Source: Allobaculum stercoricanis DSM 13633 (GTDB lineage Bacteria; Bacillota_I; Bacilli_A; Erysipelotrichales; Erysipelotrichaceae). From it: a stretch of DNA of 64,000 nucleotides. Numbering within the stretch: the first letter of the stretch is position 1; each line of letters starts with the position of its first letter. The notes below the pieces were generated by a model, which ran no database searches, was not told the origin of the DNA, and was given only the letters and a program-made list of their open reading frames with translations. Positions 29,727 through 39,228 of the stretch are shown here, piece after piece. The position numbers and the translations under genes were made by a program. The stretch spans positions 1,920,213 to 1,984,212 of the forward strand of contig NZ_KB913034.1 of assembly GCF_000384195.1 (NCBI RefSeq), in the 5' to 3' direction.

Positions 29727-30802
29727 TAGAGAGATTCTCCTGCAAGTTTTGCTTGTTGATCCGCCGTTGATAAAGCGTTCATTAAGTCTTCTAAACGACC
29801 ATCAATAATACGATCTAATTGGTTTACAGAGTAACCGATGCGGTGATCTGTTACACGGTTTTGTGGATAGTTGTAAGTACGGATTTTTTCAGCACGGTCA
29901 CCTGTTCCGATTTTAGTTTTACGTTCCGCATCGTTTTTCATATCGATTTCACGTTGGCGTTCTTCTTTAACACGTGCCGCAATCGTTGCTAAAGCTGTTG
30001 CACGGTTTTCGTGTTGAGAACGTCCGTCCTGACATTTTACGACGATACCTGTAGGTTTGTGCACGATACGTACAGCAGAGTCAGTTTTGTTGACGTGCTG
30101 TCCTCCAGCACCAGAAGCACGCATTGTTTCGATTTCTAAATCGTTCATATCAATATCGAAATCTTCTTCGTCTAATTCTGGGTAAACAAGAACTGTTGCC
30201 GTTGAAGTTTGGATACGACCTTGGGATTCTGTTTTAGGAACGCGCTGTACACGGTGGGATCCACTTTCGTATTTAAGTGTTCCATAAGCATGTTGGCCAG
30301 TAACTTTAAAGCAGATAATAGAGAATCCACCTGCTTCGGAATCTTCAGCATCGCTGACTTCAATACGCCAACCTTTTGAATCCGCATATTTGGAATACAT
30401 GCGGAATAAGTCCCCCGCAAAAATATTGGCTTCATCACCACCAGCAGCACCACGGATTTCCACAAATGCGTTATGGGAATCGTTAGGATCTGTTGGAACT
30501 AAAAGTAATTCCAGTTTTGAAACGTATTCTTCAATTCTTGGTTCAAGCTCGCTGATTTCTAATTTCGCCATTTCGATAATTTCAGCATCAGATTCTTTGA
30601 GCAGTTCTTTAGCATCTGCTAATTCTGCAGTTGCTGTTTTATATTCATTGTATACTTCGATAATTGGAGTCAGTTCATTGGCTTCACGTCCTAGTTTAGA
30701 CATTTGTCTACGATCGCCAACGACTGAAGGGTCCATCATTTTTTCGTTAATTTCGTCCAGACGCTGTGCCATTGTATCTAGACGGTCTTCCATTTTTGCC
30801 AT
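29726..30802 (-). CDS. prfA: Peptide chain release factor 1
   Basis: 358 residues from ATG 30802, preceded by AAAGGA with 6-7 nt spacing; the upstream ATG at 30817 has no SD. The GGQ loop (ASGAGGQHVN, about 225-234) catalyses peptide release at UAA and UAG. The family signature RVPKTESQGRIQTST lies before it. Overlaps prmC by 1 bp at the stop. Confidence 0.96.
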   Translation of the reverse strand: MAKMEDRLDTMAQRLDEINEKMMDPSVVGDRRQMSKLGREANELTPIIEVYNEYKTATAELADAKELLKESDAEIIEMAKLEISELEPRIEEYVSKLELLLVPTDPNDSHNAFVEIRGAAGGDEANIFAGDLFRMYSKYADSKGWRIEVSDAEDSEAGGFSIICFKVTGQHAYGTLKYESGSHRVQRVPKTESQGRIQTSTATVLVYPELDEEDFDIDMNDLEIETMRASGAGGQHVNKTDSAVRIVHKPTGIVVKCQDGRSQHENRATALATIAARVKEERQREIDMKNDAERKTKIGTGDRAEKIRTYNYPQNRVTDHRIGYSVNQLDRIIDGRLEDLMNALSTADQQAKLAGESL

Positions 30803-31193
30803 GTCTTGTCCTTTCATCTATTTATGTATTCATCAAGTGAATCTTTACAATTCTGATCGAGTAAAAGTCTACTCAATCATCAAATTATCTTACTATTTTC
30901 ATAAATAAAAGGGAATCTCCATCAAATCTCTTCCTAATTTATAGTGGTTTTCTTGAATGCAATCTACATTTACTCACGCAAATCTAGAGAATCCCTTTTC
31001 TATTTTATACTGATTTTCTTATTACTTAAATGTTCAAAGAGATTCCATTTTATGAGTATCTAAAGTGTTTTTATTCCTTTTTTAAAGTTTCATTCGATTC
31101 CTTTGAATGTCCATATATTCATTATTTATAGTTCCTTTAATTTTTTTTACTCTTTTTTATCTTTTCCTTTTCTTGTCTGATTGATACGCTTGA
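30803..31193. other. Intergenic region between prfA and galU
   Basis: AT-rich. An imperfect inverted repeat AAAAGGGAATCTC (about 30908-30920) / GAGAATCCCTTTT (about 30987-30999) spans 90 nt. No reading frame or known RNA seen; T-rich tract 31080-31180 precedes the galU promoter. Confidence 0.4.
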
Positions 31194-31222
31194 TTGAACA
31201 CAACCTCTCTAACCGCTACAAT
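31194..31222 (+). promoter_or_regulatory. galU promoter
   Basis: TTGAAC (31194-31199), 17-bp spacer, TACAAT (31217-31222). Leader about 70 nt with AAAGGA before ATG 31299. Confidence 0.75.
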
Positions 31223-31298
31223 AGAGAAGATAGAACTCATCATTTTTATCGTATAAACGAGTTCAAAACGAATTTGAACTTCGAAAGGAAATCTTTAT

Positions 31299-32243
31299 AT
31301 GTTTAAAAAAGTACGTAAAGCTGTCATTCCTGCAGCTGGCTTTGGCACTCGTTTTTTACCTGCCACAAAAGCAATCCCAAAAGAAATGTTACCTATTGTC
31401 GATATTCCTACAATTCAATATGTCATTGAAGAAGCAGTTGAAGCGGGGATTGAGGAGATTTGTATCATCACAAACTCTTATAAACAAAGCATCGAAAACC
31501 ATTTCGACCGTTCTTTCGAGTTAGAAGAAAAACTAAAAACTTCCAATGATCTCGAACATTTAGAAATGATCGAAAAAATCACGGACATGGTTAACGTCGT
31601 TTCTGTCCGGCAAAAAACACCTAAAGGTTTAGGACATGCGATTTTATGTGCTAAAAGCTTTGTGGGAAATGAACCTTTTGCGGTTTTACTCGGTGATGAT
31701 ATTGTCGTCAACCCAAATGGCAAAGGTGCCATTCGTCAATTAATCGACATTTATGACCAAACTGGTTGTAGCGTCGTCGGTACACGAAATGTCAAAGATG
31801 AAGATATTTCAAAATATGGCATTGTCGCAGATATCAAACCACAAGATAATGGCTACAACTGTGTAAGTGAATTTGTGGAAAAACCGGCATTGGAAGATGC
31901 CGCTAGTAACTTAGCTATTTTAGGTCGTTATGTTTTAACACCTGGCATTTTCGAAAAACTTGAAACTCAACCCGCTGGTCGTGGAAACGAAATTCAATTA
32001 ACTGATGCGATCGATCGTTTAAGTCATGATGAAGATGTTTACTCTTGCCCATTTGAAGGAAATCGTTATGATGTCGGAGATCGTAAAGGATTCTTACAAG
32101 CCCAAGTTGAATTCGCATTAAACCGTGACGACACCCGTCAAGCTATGGAAGAGATTATTGAAGCTTTAGGCTATACCAAAACTGGTGCTCCTCAAAACGA
32201 AGCCCCAATCGAATTGAAAATCTTCAAATCAAAACAGAAATAA
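31299..32243 (+). CDS. galU: UTP-glucose-1-phosphate uridylyltransferase
   Basis: 314 residues. The nucleotidyltransferase signature AAGFGTRFLPATKAIPKEML (about 10-29) and the UDP-glucose site FVEKPA, then GRYVLTP, identify GalU/GtaB. It makes UDP-glucose for cell-wall, teichoic and glycolipid synthesis. The extra ~20-residue charged C-terminus is normal. Followed after 127 bp by tatD on the same strand. Confidence 0.96.
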   Translation: MFKKVRKAVIPAAGFGTRFLPATKAIPKEMLPIVDIPTIQYVIEEAVEAGIEEICIITNSYKQSIENHFDRSFELEEKLKTSNDLEHLEMIEKITDMVNVVSVRQKTPKGLGHAILCAKSFVGNEPFAVLLGDDIVVNPNGKGAIRQLIDIYDQTGCSVVGTRNVKDEDISKYGIVADIKPQDNGYNCVSEFVEKPALEDAASNLAILGRYVLTPGIFEKLETQPAGRGNEIQLTDAIDRLSHDEDVYSCPFEGNRYDVGDRKGFLQAQVEFALNRDDTRQAMEEIIEALGYTKTGAPQNEAPIELKIFKSKQK

Positions 32244-32370
32244 TTCGCTAAGTGTAAATTTGATCTTATCCTTGCGATGACTCACTTAAAATTTGATTTC
32301 ACACAAACTAAGGATGGACGGATATTGTTCATCCTTTACTTATTTTATGTTTTTAAAAAGGAGAATGTTC

Positions 32371-33144
32371 ATGATTACTGATACGCATTGTCATATCACT
32401 TGCGACACGCTTTATCCAGATGCCGACCTCATTATTGAAGAAGCACTCCAACAAGGAGTCGATTTAATGATGATCATGTGTACAAATAAAGAAGAATACT
32501 TACGCGCACAACAATTAAAAGCTAAATATCCTGAGCATTTAAAAGTTGCTTATGGTTTTTATCCAGGGGATGCTCAAGATATTACTTTCGAAGATTTAGC
32601 TGATTTAGAAGCAGAAGCAAAAGCCCACCATCTCGATGTCCTTGGTGAAATTGGTCTCGATTATTATTGGGATACAACATTTAAAGAACAACAAAAAGAA
32701 TTATTCATTCGTCAAATCGAAATTGCCAATACCACTAATTTACCGATCTCAATTCACATGCGCGATGCAAGTCGGGATTGTTTAGATATTTTGAAGGCTT
32801 ATGCGAAAACCCCAATTATTTTCCATTGTTTTTCCGGTTCGCTAGAAATTATGAAAGAAGCATTAACTTTAAATTCACTCATTTCTTTTGCTGGTCCGAT
32901 CACTTATAAAAACAACAAACAAGGTTTGATCAATGTTGCCCATTGTCCGATTGATCGCATTTTGTCCGAAACAGATTCCCCTTATCTTTCCCCTGTTCCT
33001 TATCGGGGGAAAACAAATCATCCTGCTTATGTTCATGCAACAGTATCTAAAATTGCTGAAATTCAAGAAGTAGATGAAACAGTTTTACAACAACAAATAC
33101 GAAATAACTTCTTATCTTTATTTCCTCACTCAAAAAATAGCTAA
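32371..33144 (+). CDS. tatD: TatD-family 3'-5' DNase / metal-dependent hydrolase
   Basis: 257 residues from ATG 32371, after AAGGAG with 7-nt spacing; the open frame starts at 32293 but lacks an SD. Metal ligands: DTHCH at the N-terminus (two His), GEIGLDYYW (Glu), SIHMR (His), FHCFSG (His) and SETDSPY (Asp). TatD proteins are TIM-barrel Mg-dependent nucleases in DNA repair and RNA surveillance. Shares a convergent terminator with prs. Confidence 0.95.
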   Translation: MITDTHCHITCDTLYPDADLIIEEALQQGVDLMMIMCTNKEEYLRAQQLKAKYPEHLKVAYGFYPGDAQDITFEDLADLEAEAKAHHLDVLGEIGLDYYWDTTFKEQQKELFIRQIEIANTTNLPISIHMRDASRDCLDILKAYAKTPIIFHCFSGSLEIMKEALTLNSLISFAGPITYKNNKQGLINVAHCPIDRILSETDSPYLSPVPYRGKTNHPAYVHATVSKIAEIQEVDETVLQQQIRNNFLSLFPHSKNS

Positions 33145-33146
33145 AA

Positions 33147-33186
33147 AAAACTGAAGATCTTATTTATTGAGATCTTCAGTTTTTTC
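33147..33186. terminator. Bidirectional terminator, tatD / prs
   Basis: AAAACTGAAGATCT (33147-33160) and AGATCTTCAGTTTT (33170-33183), A and T tracts on both sides; 14-bp perfect stem between convergent genes. Confidence 0.92.
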
Positions 33187-33191
33187 ATATT

Positions 33192-34187
33192 TTATTTCTG
33201 ATCAGTGTAGCTTACTGCTGCGTTTAAAGCAGTAGATAAAGATTCGTTTTCTTCGATTGCTTCGATTGCAGCTGCTGCAAGAGGAGCAACAGAAAGAACT
33301 GTCATTTCTTCATATTTTGCTTTGTTTTCTGCTTGATCAATTGTATTTGTAACGATGAATTCTGCAAGGTTAGCAGATTTTAAACGGTCAATTGCAGGTC
33401 CGGATAATACACCGTGTGCACAAGCAGCGATAACTTGTTTAGCGCCTTTTTCATAAAGCATGTTAATACCACTTGTTAAAGTACCAGCTGTATCAACCAT
33501 GTCATCGATGACAACAGCAACTTTACCATCCACTTCACCTAATAAGTTCATTGCAACTGCAACGTTTGGTTTTGGTCTTCTCTTATCGATGATTGCTACT
33601 GGAGCACCTAAACGATCTGCAAGTCTTCTTGCACGAACAGTTCCACCATGGTCTGGGGAAACAACAACGATGTCTTCAAGATTTAAGCCATCTTTGTTTT
33701 TGAGGTATTCAGCGATTAATGGCAATGTGTTTAAGTCATCCGCTGGGATATCAAAGTAACCTTGGATCTGAGCAGCGTGTAAATCCATTGTGATTACACG
33801 GTTTGCACCAGCTCTTTCTAACATTGTTGCGATAAGTTTAGAAGAAATTGGCTGTCTTGGTTTTGCTTTGCGGTCTTGGCGAGCATAACCAAAGTATGGG
33901 ATTACACAGTTAATGGAACGAGCAGATGCACGCATGCACGCATCGATACCGATTAACAATTCCATCAAGTTATCGTTTACTGGGCGGTTAGTTGATTGAA
34001 CGAAGAATACGTCTTTTCCACGAACAGATTCGCCTAATTCAACAAGAATTTCACCATCAGCAAAGTGATGAACATCACATTTACCAAGTGGTAAATCTAA
34101 AATATCACAAATTTCTTGCGCAAGACCTTTGCTGGCACTAAGCGCAAAAACTACAGTTGAATCTTTTAGTTCTTCTTTTTGTTTCAT
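33192..34187 (-). CDS. prs: Ribose-phosphate pyrophosphokinase
   Basis: 331 residues from ATG 34187, preceded by GGAAGGA; the frame's earlier Met at 34214 lies inside glmU. The PRPP motif VVVIDDMVDTAGTL is present (about 218-231), along with the ATP-contact region YARQDRK. It makes PRPP from ribose-5-phosphate and ATP. It starts 1 bp after the glmU stop, as in the common glmU-prs pair of Firmicutes. The start lacks the usual extreme N-terminal Met-Pro/Ser and has ten extra charged residues. Confidence 0.95.
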   Translation of the reverse strand: MKQKEELKDSTVVFALSASKGLAQEICDILDLPLGKCDVHHFADGEILVELGESVRGKDVFFVQSTNRPVNDNLMELLIGIDACMRASARSINCVIPYFGYARQDRKAKPRQPISSKLIATMLERAGANRVITMDLHAAQIQGYFDIPADDLNTLPLIAEYLKNKDGLNLEDIVVVSPDHGGTVRARRLADRLGAPVAIIDKRRPKPNVAVAMNLLGEVDGKVAVVIDDMVDTAGTLTSGINMLYEKGAKQVIAACAHGVLSGPAIDRLKSANLAEFIVTNTIDQAENKAKYEEMTVLSVAPLAAAAIEAIEENESLSTALNAAVSYTDQK

Positions 34188-34188
34188 G

Positions 34189-35187
34189 TCAGAGTCCTTC
34201 CTTAATGAATTCATTTTCTTTGAAAGTGTTCTGTGGCACTGTGCAATTTTTAACGATACAAGAATGAAGTTTGCAGTGATCTTCTACTGTCGCATCTTCG
34301 ATCCAAGTATTTGGGTAAATTTCACACCAATCTTGAATAATTGTTTTCCCCATCAAATGCGTACCTGGGTAAATTTCAACATCATGACCGATTTGCACAT
34401 CTTTACCAATGACCGTGCGTTTTGGATCCATAATCTGAACGCCTTGATCCATCCATTTCTGATTGATTTTTTGAATCATCCATTGGGATACTCCATACAG
34501 TTCTGTCACTGTATTGATCCCTGCCATTTCATCTGGGTTACATTGAATGGCTTGTACACTTTTTCCTTGCGAAGAAAGAATCTTAACCAGATCGGTCAGA
34601 TAATATTCATGTTGGGCGTTGTTGGTTGTCAATTTAGACAATGACTCAAACAAATCCCGGTTATTAAAACAATAAACTCCAGCATTAATCTCCCGGATTT
34701 GTTTCTGATCTTGAGTGCAGTCTTTACTTTCGACAATCTCTAAAACCTGACCTGCATCATTTCTCACTACTCGACCATAATGCGCACCATCTTCCAATAC
34801 TGCACTTAATAATACGAGTGAATGATTGTTCTTTTGTGTTTCTTCGTACAACGCTTGTAGTGTACTGGCTTGTAAACAAGGCACATCCCCATTCATGACT
34901 AACGTATAGCCTGGTTCATTTTCCAAAACTGTACATTGCATTACAGCATGTCCTGTTCCGAGCTGTTCTTTTTGAATCGCAAATTCTACATCTTTGAATG
35001 CATCCATTAAAGATTGAGCTTGGTATCCAGCCACAACCACAATTCGATCTGCACCTGCTTCTTTTAAAGCATCAATCGGATAAGCAAGAATTGGACGATC
35101 GATCAAAGTATGCATCACTTTGTTTTTTTCGGATCTCATTCTTGTTCCTTTGCCCGCAGCAAGTACAATGGCATTTTTTTGTGTCAT
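34189..35187 (-). CDS. glmU: GlmU-type UDP-GlcNAc pyrophosphorylase lacking the acetyltransferase domain
   Basis: 332 residues from ATG 35187 (GGAAGGTGA upstream; the frame reaches 35331 without SD). The uridyltransferase domain is intact: VLAAGKGTRMRSEKNKVMHTL loop (about 7-27, Lys present), QLGTGHAV, MNGDVP and INAGVYC. Only about 80-85 residues of left-handed beta-helix follow (VIGKDVQIGHDVEI...), against about 220 in full GlmU, so the acetyl-CoA site and catalytic His of the acetyltransferase are missing. It can make UDP-GlcNAc from GlcNAc-1-P, but glucosamine-1-phosphate acetylation must come from elsewhere. Same glmU-prs order as in bacilli. Confidence 0.9.
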   Translation of the reverse strand: MTQKNAIVLAAGKGTRMRSEKNKVMHTLIDRPILAYPIDALKEAGADRIVVVAGYQAQSLMDAFKDVEFAIQKEQLGTGHAVMQCTVLENEPGYTLVMNGDVPCLQASTLQALYEETQKNNHSLVLLSAVLEDGAHYGRVVRNDAGQVLEIVESKDCTQDQKQIREINAGVYCFNNRDLFESLSKLTTNNAQHEYYLTDLVKILSSQGKSVQAIQCNPDEMAGINTVTELYGVSQWMIQKINQKWMDQGVQIMDPKRTVIGKDVQIGHDVEIYPGTHLMGKTIIQDWCEIYPNTWIEDATVEDHCKLHSCIVKNCTVPQNTFKENEFIKEGL

Positions 35188-35375
35188 AGAATCACCTTCC
35201 GGTCTCATTTTAACACATACAGCGCATTCTTTCTTGAGCGAAAATGTAATGACGGTTACAGAAAAATAGAATCTTCTTTCATATTGAGATTCTAAGTAAT
35301 CTTTTTGTGAAAACGAAGTGAAATTGGACATTTTAATTTTTGTTTTCTTTACTTCACTTTTGTTCTCGTGAAAAG

Positions 35376-35407
35376 AAAAAGATCTTCTCTAAAGAAAGAG
35401 AAGACCT
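35376..35407 (-). terminator. Terminator after the coiled-coil protein
   Basis: AGATCTTCTCT (35380-35390) and AGAGAAGACCT (35397-35407), one G-U pair, exit rich in T on the minus strand. Confidence 0.75.
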
Positions 35408-35427
35408 GAACTCCATTTTGATTTGAA

Positions 35428-37179
35428 TTATTGAATTGCATCCATTTCGTCTTTTAACTCTTGGATTTTTGAATTTTTAGAATCAATTTTTTCTTGGATT
35501 GGCGTTTTTTCATCTTTAATGGCTTGCCATTCAGAATTTGCGCTATCCATTTCTGTTTTTGCCGTATTGGCTTTACTTGATGCTTGTTGCAGATTATTTT
35601 GTTCCATCGAGATTTTTGATTCTAAATCAGCAACTGTACTATCGTGCGTATCAATTTGGTTTTGCAGACTCGCGACTCTTTGTTGCATTGAAATCACACT
35701 TTCCTCATTGCCTTCATTGGCTTCTAGGCGTTCAAGTTGTGATTGCAAAATGATCAATTGCGATTGTAAATCGGAAATCGAAGGTAAGTTATTCAATTGG
35801 GATTGATAAGAGGCAATCGCATCACTAGCTGCTTTGACATCAGATTGATAAGCATTATAAACACTTTGTTTATCATTAAATTTGCGTTCCGCTGATTGCG
35901 CTCGCGAATCAATTTCAGAAAGTTGTTTGGATAATTCCGAAACTTCCAATTCTAGTGTTTCGACTTGTTCACGCAACTTCGCTTTCTTTTCAGCATTCGC
36001 AACATTTTCGACACTAGACTCTGGTTTATCTCCCATAGTCGCAATTGCTAAAAGCTCATCAAATGATTTTCCCGTAACCGAACTGATTAAAGAGTTAACT
36101 TTGTCTTTGGCATCTTGACTGAGTTTTTCATATGTTTTTCTAAAATCGAGAATATCCATCTTTTCTTCATCAGAATAAGAATTATATCCAGCAATCCAAT
36201 CCATCAAGGCATCAAAACCTTCATCCATTCCTTGTTTATCCGCGATAGTTGTATCAATAAAACTTTTGAGCGCATAACCGCCACCAAACAATGCCACAAT
36301 TCCTAACAAAACTGCTCCAAAAATGAGCGCCCCTTTTGCCCCACTTTTTTTACGGCGCGATTTGCGATCATAGCGATCAGAATAGTCATCCTCATCTTGC
36401 AAATATTCCCGTTTTAAAATTGGTTCTTCTTTATCGAGTAAATTGCGAATTTCATCTTGATTCATCCGTACCGTACCACCTGCTTGATTAGATTTCATTG
36501 GTGCTCGATGATCAAATACGCGAGTCGAATCAGCTGGATGTGAACGATAAGCTGCCTCTTGTAAGTTTTCATGACGAACCATTTGGCGTGTTGCCCCACC
36601 AATATCTTGACGCGGTTGCATTCGCGAACGATCTGGCGTTGGCATCATGCGCATCTGGTCAACTGCTTCATAAGACTGTTGCGGCATATGACGATTCGGT
36701 TGAGATTGAACTGGTCTAGACGGACTAACACGATCGTTTTGTACAAACTGCCGCGTTTGTTCGATTGTGTTCTCATTGACTTGTCTTTGTTCATCCTGCC
36801 TTGGCTCGTATTCTAGTCCATCACGATCAAGTTCATTTAAATTAATTGTTAAATCTGAAACATTGTGGCTACGCATAAAATCAGGAATATCTAACGACTC
36901 ATACGTTTTATCTGTTTCTTCCGGTTCATCGATCGGAATATTTCGAGGATGAAAAACAGGTTGTTCTCGTGTTTTTTCAACAATATTGTCGAGTGAAGAT
37001 TCCTGTTGACTGGAACGGGAATAAGTTTGTTGAAATTGTTCTGAAGTTGCTCGCGCACGCTGTATACGACGTTGACGTTCTTTATTCCGGGCAAACTCAT
37101 TAATTTTCTGTTTCATTTCCTGATCATCCGATAATGAATCAAGTAATGAATCTAAAACTTCATTTTCTCTATTGCTCAT
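35428..37179 (-). CDS. Single-pass membrane protein with long external coiled coil, unknown function
   Basis: 583 residues. The first ~275 are hydrophilic and probably disordered, rich in Gln, Arg, Asp and Ser. Residues 270-279 are basic (RKSRRKKSGAK), then one membrane helix (about 284-304), so the N-terminus is inside. A short helical domain follows (about 315-385) and then about 185 residues of heptad-like coiled coil (396-583) to the very end. Architecture is like cell-division or wall-organising membrane proteins, but I recognise no family. It is monocistronic, between comF and glmU. Confidence 0.7.
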   Translation of the reverse strand: MSNRENEVLDSLLDSLSDDQEMKQKINEFARNKERQRRIQRARATSEQFQQTYSRSSQQESSLDNIVEKTREQPVFHPRNIPIDEPEETDKTYESLDIPDFMRSHNVSDLTINLNELDRDGLEYEPRQDEQRQVNENTIEQTRQFVQNDRVSPSRPVQSQPNRHMPQQSYEAVDQMRMMPTPDRSRMQPRQDIGGATRQMVRHENLQEAAYRSHPADSTRVFDHRAPMKSNQAGGTVRMNQDEIRNLLDKEEPILKREYLQDEDDYSDRYDRKSRRKKSGAKGALIFGAVLLGIVALFGGGYALKSFIDTTIADKQGMDEGFDALMDWIAGYNSYSDEEKMDILDFRKTYEKLSQDAKDKVNSLISSVTGKSFDELLAIATMGDKPESSVENVANAEKKAKLREQVETLELEVSELSKQLSEIDSRAQSAERKFNDKQSVYNAYQSDVKAASDAIASYQSQLNNLPSISDLQSQLIILQSQLERLEANEGNEESVISMQQRVASLQNQIDTHDSTVADLESKISMEQNNLQQASSKANTAKTEMDSANSEWQAIKDEKTPIQEKIDSKNSKIQELKDEMDAIQ

Positions 37180-37375
37180 CAGAAACCTCCCTTTGTTTTG
37201 GATATTTTAACAGATTCATTCTCTGATATTCGTGTTTATCATTTTAAAACGGGTGATATTGAAAAGTTTAAATTTAATGCCCATTTCACTTTAATCAAAA
37301 AATAACGAAAATCGATAAACAAAATCTAATTTATTCATAAAACCTGTTTTCATCCAAATGATTTCTTATTTTTTT

Positions 37376-37400
37376 AGCGATCTTTTCAAAATAAATCGCT
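37376..37400 (-). terminator. Weak hairpin at the end of the comF operon
   Basis: AGCGAT (37376-37381) and ATCGCT (37395-37400) with T7 on the minus-strand exit, immediately after the stop. Nothing else seen in 37180-37375. Confidence 0.4.
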
Positions 37401-37961
37401 TTACATCGCTTTCTTCATCATTTGACTCAACCAACTTTTCGGGATCCATTCCTCTTTTTGAGCCATCATCCACACACCGACACAATAGTGGTCTTGTAAA
37501 ATCGATTGGATTTTTTGGGGGTCTATTGGATAAATAAAACAAGCAATATAGAATGAAGGACGCTCTTGTCTTTGATGAACCCGTCGTACATCGCGTAAAA
37601 CAATTCCGGTAAAAAGCGCATGAAATTCATCTGCATTATAATCGAAATCCATCGCTAGAATTGGATATTTCAAAAGGGGTTTGATCCATGCTCTTTGGTA
37701 TTCAAGTAAAGCTTGCCCTAGCGCAAGATCATGAAATTTCATAATTCTTTGATAAAACGTTTCGAATTCCTCATTCCACAAATAACTAATCCAAACTCGT
37801 TTTCGCGATACTTTATGCGTTACCCATACCGGGTGAAGCTTCTTTTGGCAATCTAAACATAGTGATTTGGATCCTTGAAAAACGTCTTGAATCGTTTGGC
37901 ATGTGTTGATTGGGGCGCTACACCAGAGACAGTGTTCATGTAATGAATTTGTTCGAGACAC
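37401..37961 (-). CDS. comFC: ComFC-like protein, degenerate phosphoribosyltransferase part
   Basis: The frame is open from ATG 38147, but the first 60 codons fully overlap comFA and look like its shadow. The GTG at 37961 gives 186 residues beginning just before the zinc ribbon CLWC...CLDC. The next segment (WNEEFETFYQRIMKFHDLALGQALL) resembles the ComFC helix that precedes the PRTase core. The PRTase signature (two Asp then TTGAT) is absent and the C-terminus is atypical. ComFC aids DNA uptake with ComFA. I cannot tell whether this copy works. Start uncertain. Confidence 0.6.
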   Translation of the reverse strand: MSRTNSLHEHCLWCSAPINTCQTIQDVFQGSKSLCLDCQKKLHPVWVTHKVSRKRVWISYLWNEEFETFYQRIMKFHDLALGQALLEYQRAWIKPLLKYPILAMDFDYNADEFHALFTGIVLRDVRRVHQRQERPSFYIACFIYPIDPQKIQSILQDHYCVGVWMMAQKEEWIPKSWLSQMMKKAM

Positions 37962-39070
37962 TTGGTCAGTTGTTGGGATGGCGTTTGAATATATGCGCTG
38001 GTCTTGCCGTAGGGATCGTTGTAACTGCGGCCGGCTCGTCCGAAAATCTGGATCAAACTCGCGCTGGTAAACACGGGATGATCGGCTCGGTAAACGATCA
38101 CTTGCACCGATGGAACAGTAATTCCTCTTTCGAGTAAAGTTGTGCATATCAACACCTGACTTTTCTTATCATGAAATCTCTCCATGATGATTTCTTTATC
38201 TGTACTTTTGGAATGGATCACGTCGGTTTTCATAAAAGGACTTAAAATCCATTTCATCCATTTTGTATCTTGAATTCTAGGAACGAACAATAACACTTGT
38301 TTGCGTTGTTTTTTATATCTCATACATTCCATGAATATATAAACCACCATCATCCCTCGTGAACAAATTTTCACTTTCGGAACACTTAACGGCTGTTCAT
38401 GGGGACGCTTAAATAAATTGACCATTCCCATTTTTCCTTGCGCGATTGCCTGTAAACTTTTTTGATCCGGCGTTGCCGAAAGGAGTAACTTTTGACCAAC
38501 ACAACTTTGATTGGCGATCGCTTCTAGAACATCATTTCCTGCATAAGGAAAAGCATCTAATTCATCCAAGATGAGTAAATCGAAACAAAATGGATAACGA
38601 TATAACTGATGGGTAGTACATACAATTAGATCCGCATCCGTAATTTGAGTATGACCTTGGCAAACGGCAATCACTTTAAGTTCGGGAAAATTGGCAGACA
38701 GACGTTTCGCAATTTCTAAAACAACTTGTCTTCGTGAAATCGCAAAACATACTTTTTTCCCTTGAGCTAAATACCAACAAATACTCTCAAGAGAAATTTC
38801 TGTTTTTCCTGCTCCCGTAGCTGCATACGTTAAAACATCTTTTCCCGCTTTTAAATATTCAAGAACTTGATGCGATGCTTCTTTTTGAAAAGACTTTAAT
38901 TCAAATTCTAAATGCGGCTTTCCTTTCCATACGCGAGAAGAAAGATGTGGTTTTAACGGTAGCGTTCCAACTTCTAATAAACCAAAATCCATGCACTTGC
39001 GACAATAGAGATGATTGTTGATCCAAAAGAAAAAATGGGGATCTTGATTTTGGCATCTTAAACACTTCAT
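37853..39070 (-). CDS. comFA: ComFA-like DNA-uptake ATPase/helicase
   Basis: 405 residues. A four-Cys zinc ribbon (C3-x2-C6 ... CRKC) at the N-terminus is followed by helicase superfamily 2 motifs: ATGAGKT (84-90, motif I), LILDELD (motif II, DEAD-like), LLSATP (motif III) and QIFGRAGR (motif VI). ComFA drives single-stranded DNA through the membrane channel during transformation. The next gene is comFC, so a competence operon is likely, although late competence pilus genes are not in view. Start by ATG 39070. Confidence 0.9.
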   Translation of the reverse strand: MKCLRCQNQDPHFFFWINNHLYCRKCMDFGLLEVGTLPLKPHLSSRVWKGKPHLEFELKSFQKEASHQVLEYLKAGKDVLTYAATGAGKTEISLESICWYLAQGKKVCFAISRRQVVLEIAKRLSANFPELKVIAVCQGHTQITDADLIVCTTHQLYRYPFCFDLLILDELDAFPYAGNDVLEAIANQSCVGQKLLLSATPDQKSLQAIAQGKMGMVNLFKRPHEQPLSVPKVKICSRGMMVVYIFMECMRYKKQRKQVLLFVPRIQDTKWMKWILSPFMKTDVIHSKSTDKEIIMERFHDKKSQVLICTTLLERGITVPSVQVIVYRADHPVFTSASLIQIFGRAGRSYNDPYGKTSAYIQTPSQQLTKCLEQIHYMNTVSGVAPQSTHAKRFKTFFKDPNHYV

Positions 39071-39121
39071 ATCTTTTTATAGTCAGAAATTCGCAAATTG
39101 AATCATAAATATTGAATGAAG

Positions 39122-39154
39122 AAAAAACACACTCCATTTGATCGAAGTGTGTTT
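39122..39154 (-). terminator. Hairpin between rpmE and comFA
   Basis: AAACACACT (39125-39133) and AGTGTGTTT (39146-39154); minus-strand exit has T6. Confidence 0.75.
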
Positions 39155-39189
39155 CCTTTTAGAACTTATAAAATTCAAATTGTCCTAAA

Positions 39190-39224
39190 ATAAAAAATTC
39201 CGCCCATAAGGCGGAAATTTTTTT
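39190..39224 (-). terminator. Terminator immediately after rpmE
   Basis: AATTCCGCC (39196-39204) and GGCGGAAATT (39210-39219), A/T tracts on both sides. Confidence 0.88.
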
Positions 39225-39228
39225 ATCC

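Noticed and set aside
37962..38147. Longer ComFC from ATG 38147
   Set aside because: The extra residues are low-complexity Arg/Gln/Ser and out-of-frame translation of comFA; kept the start near the zinc ribbon.
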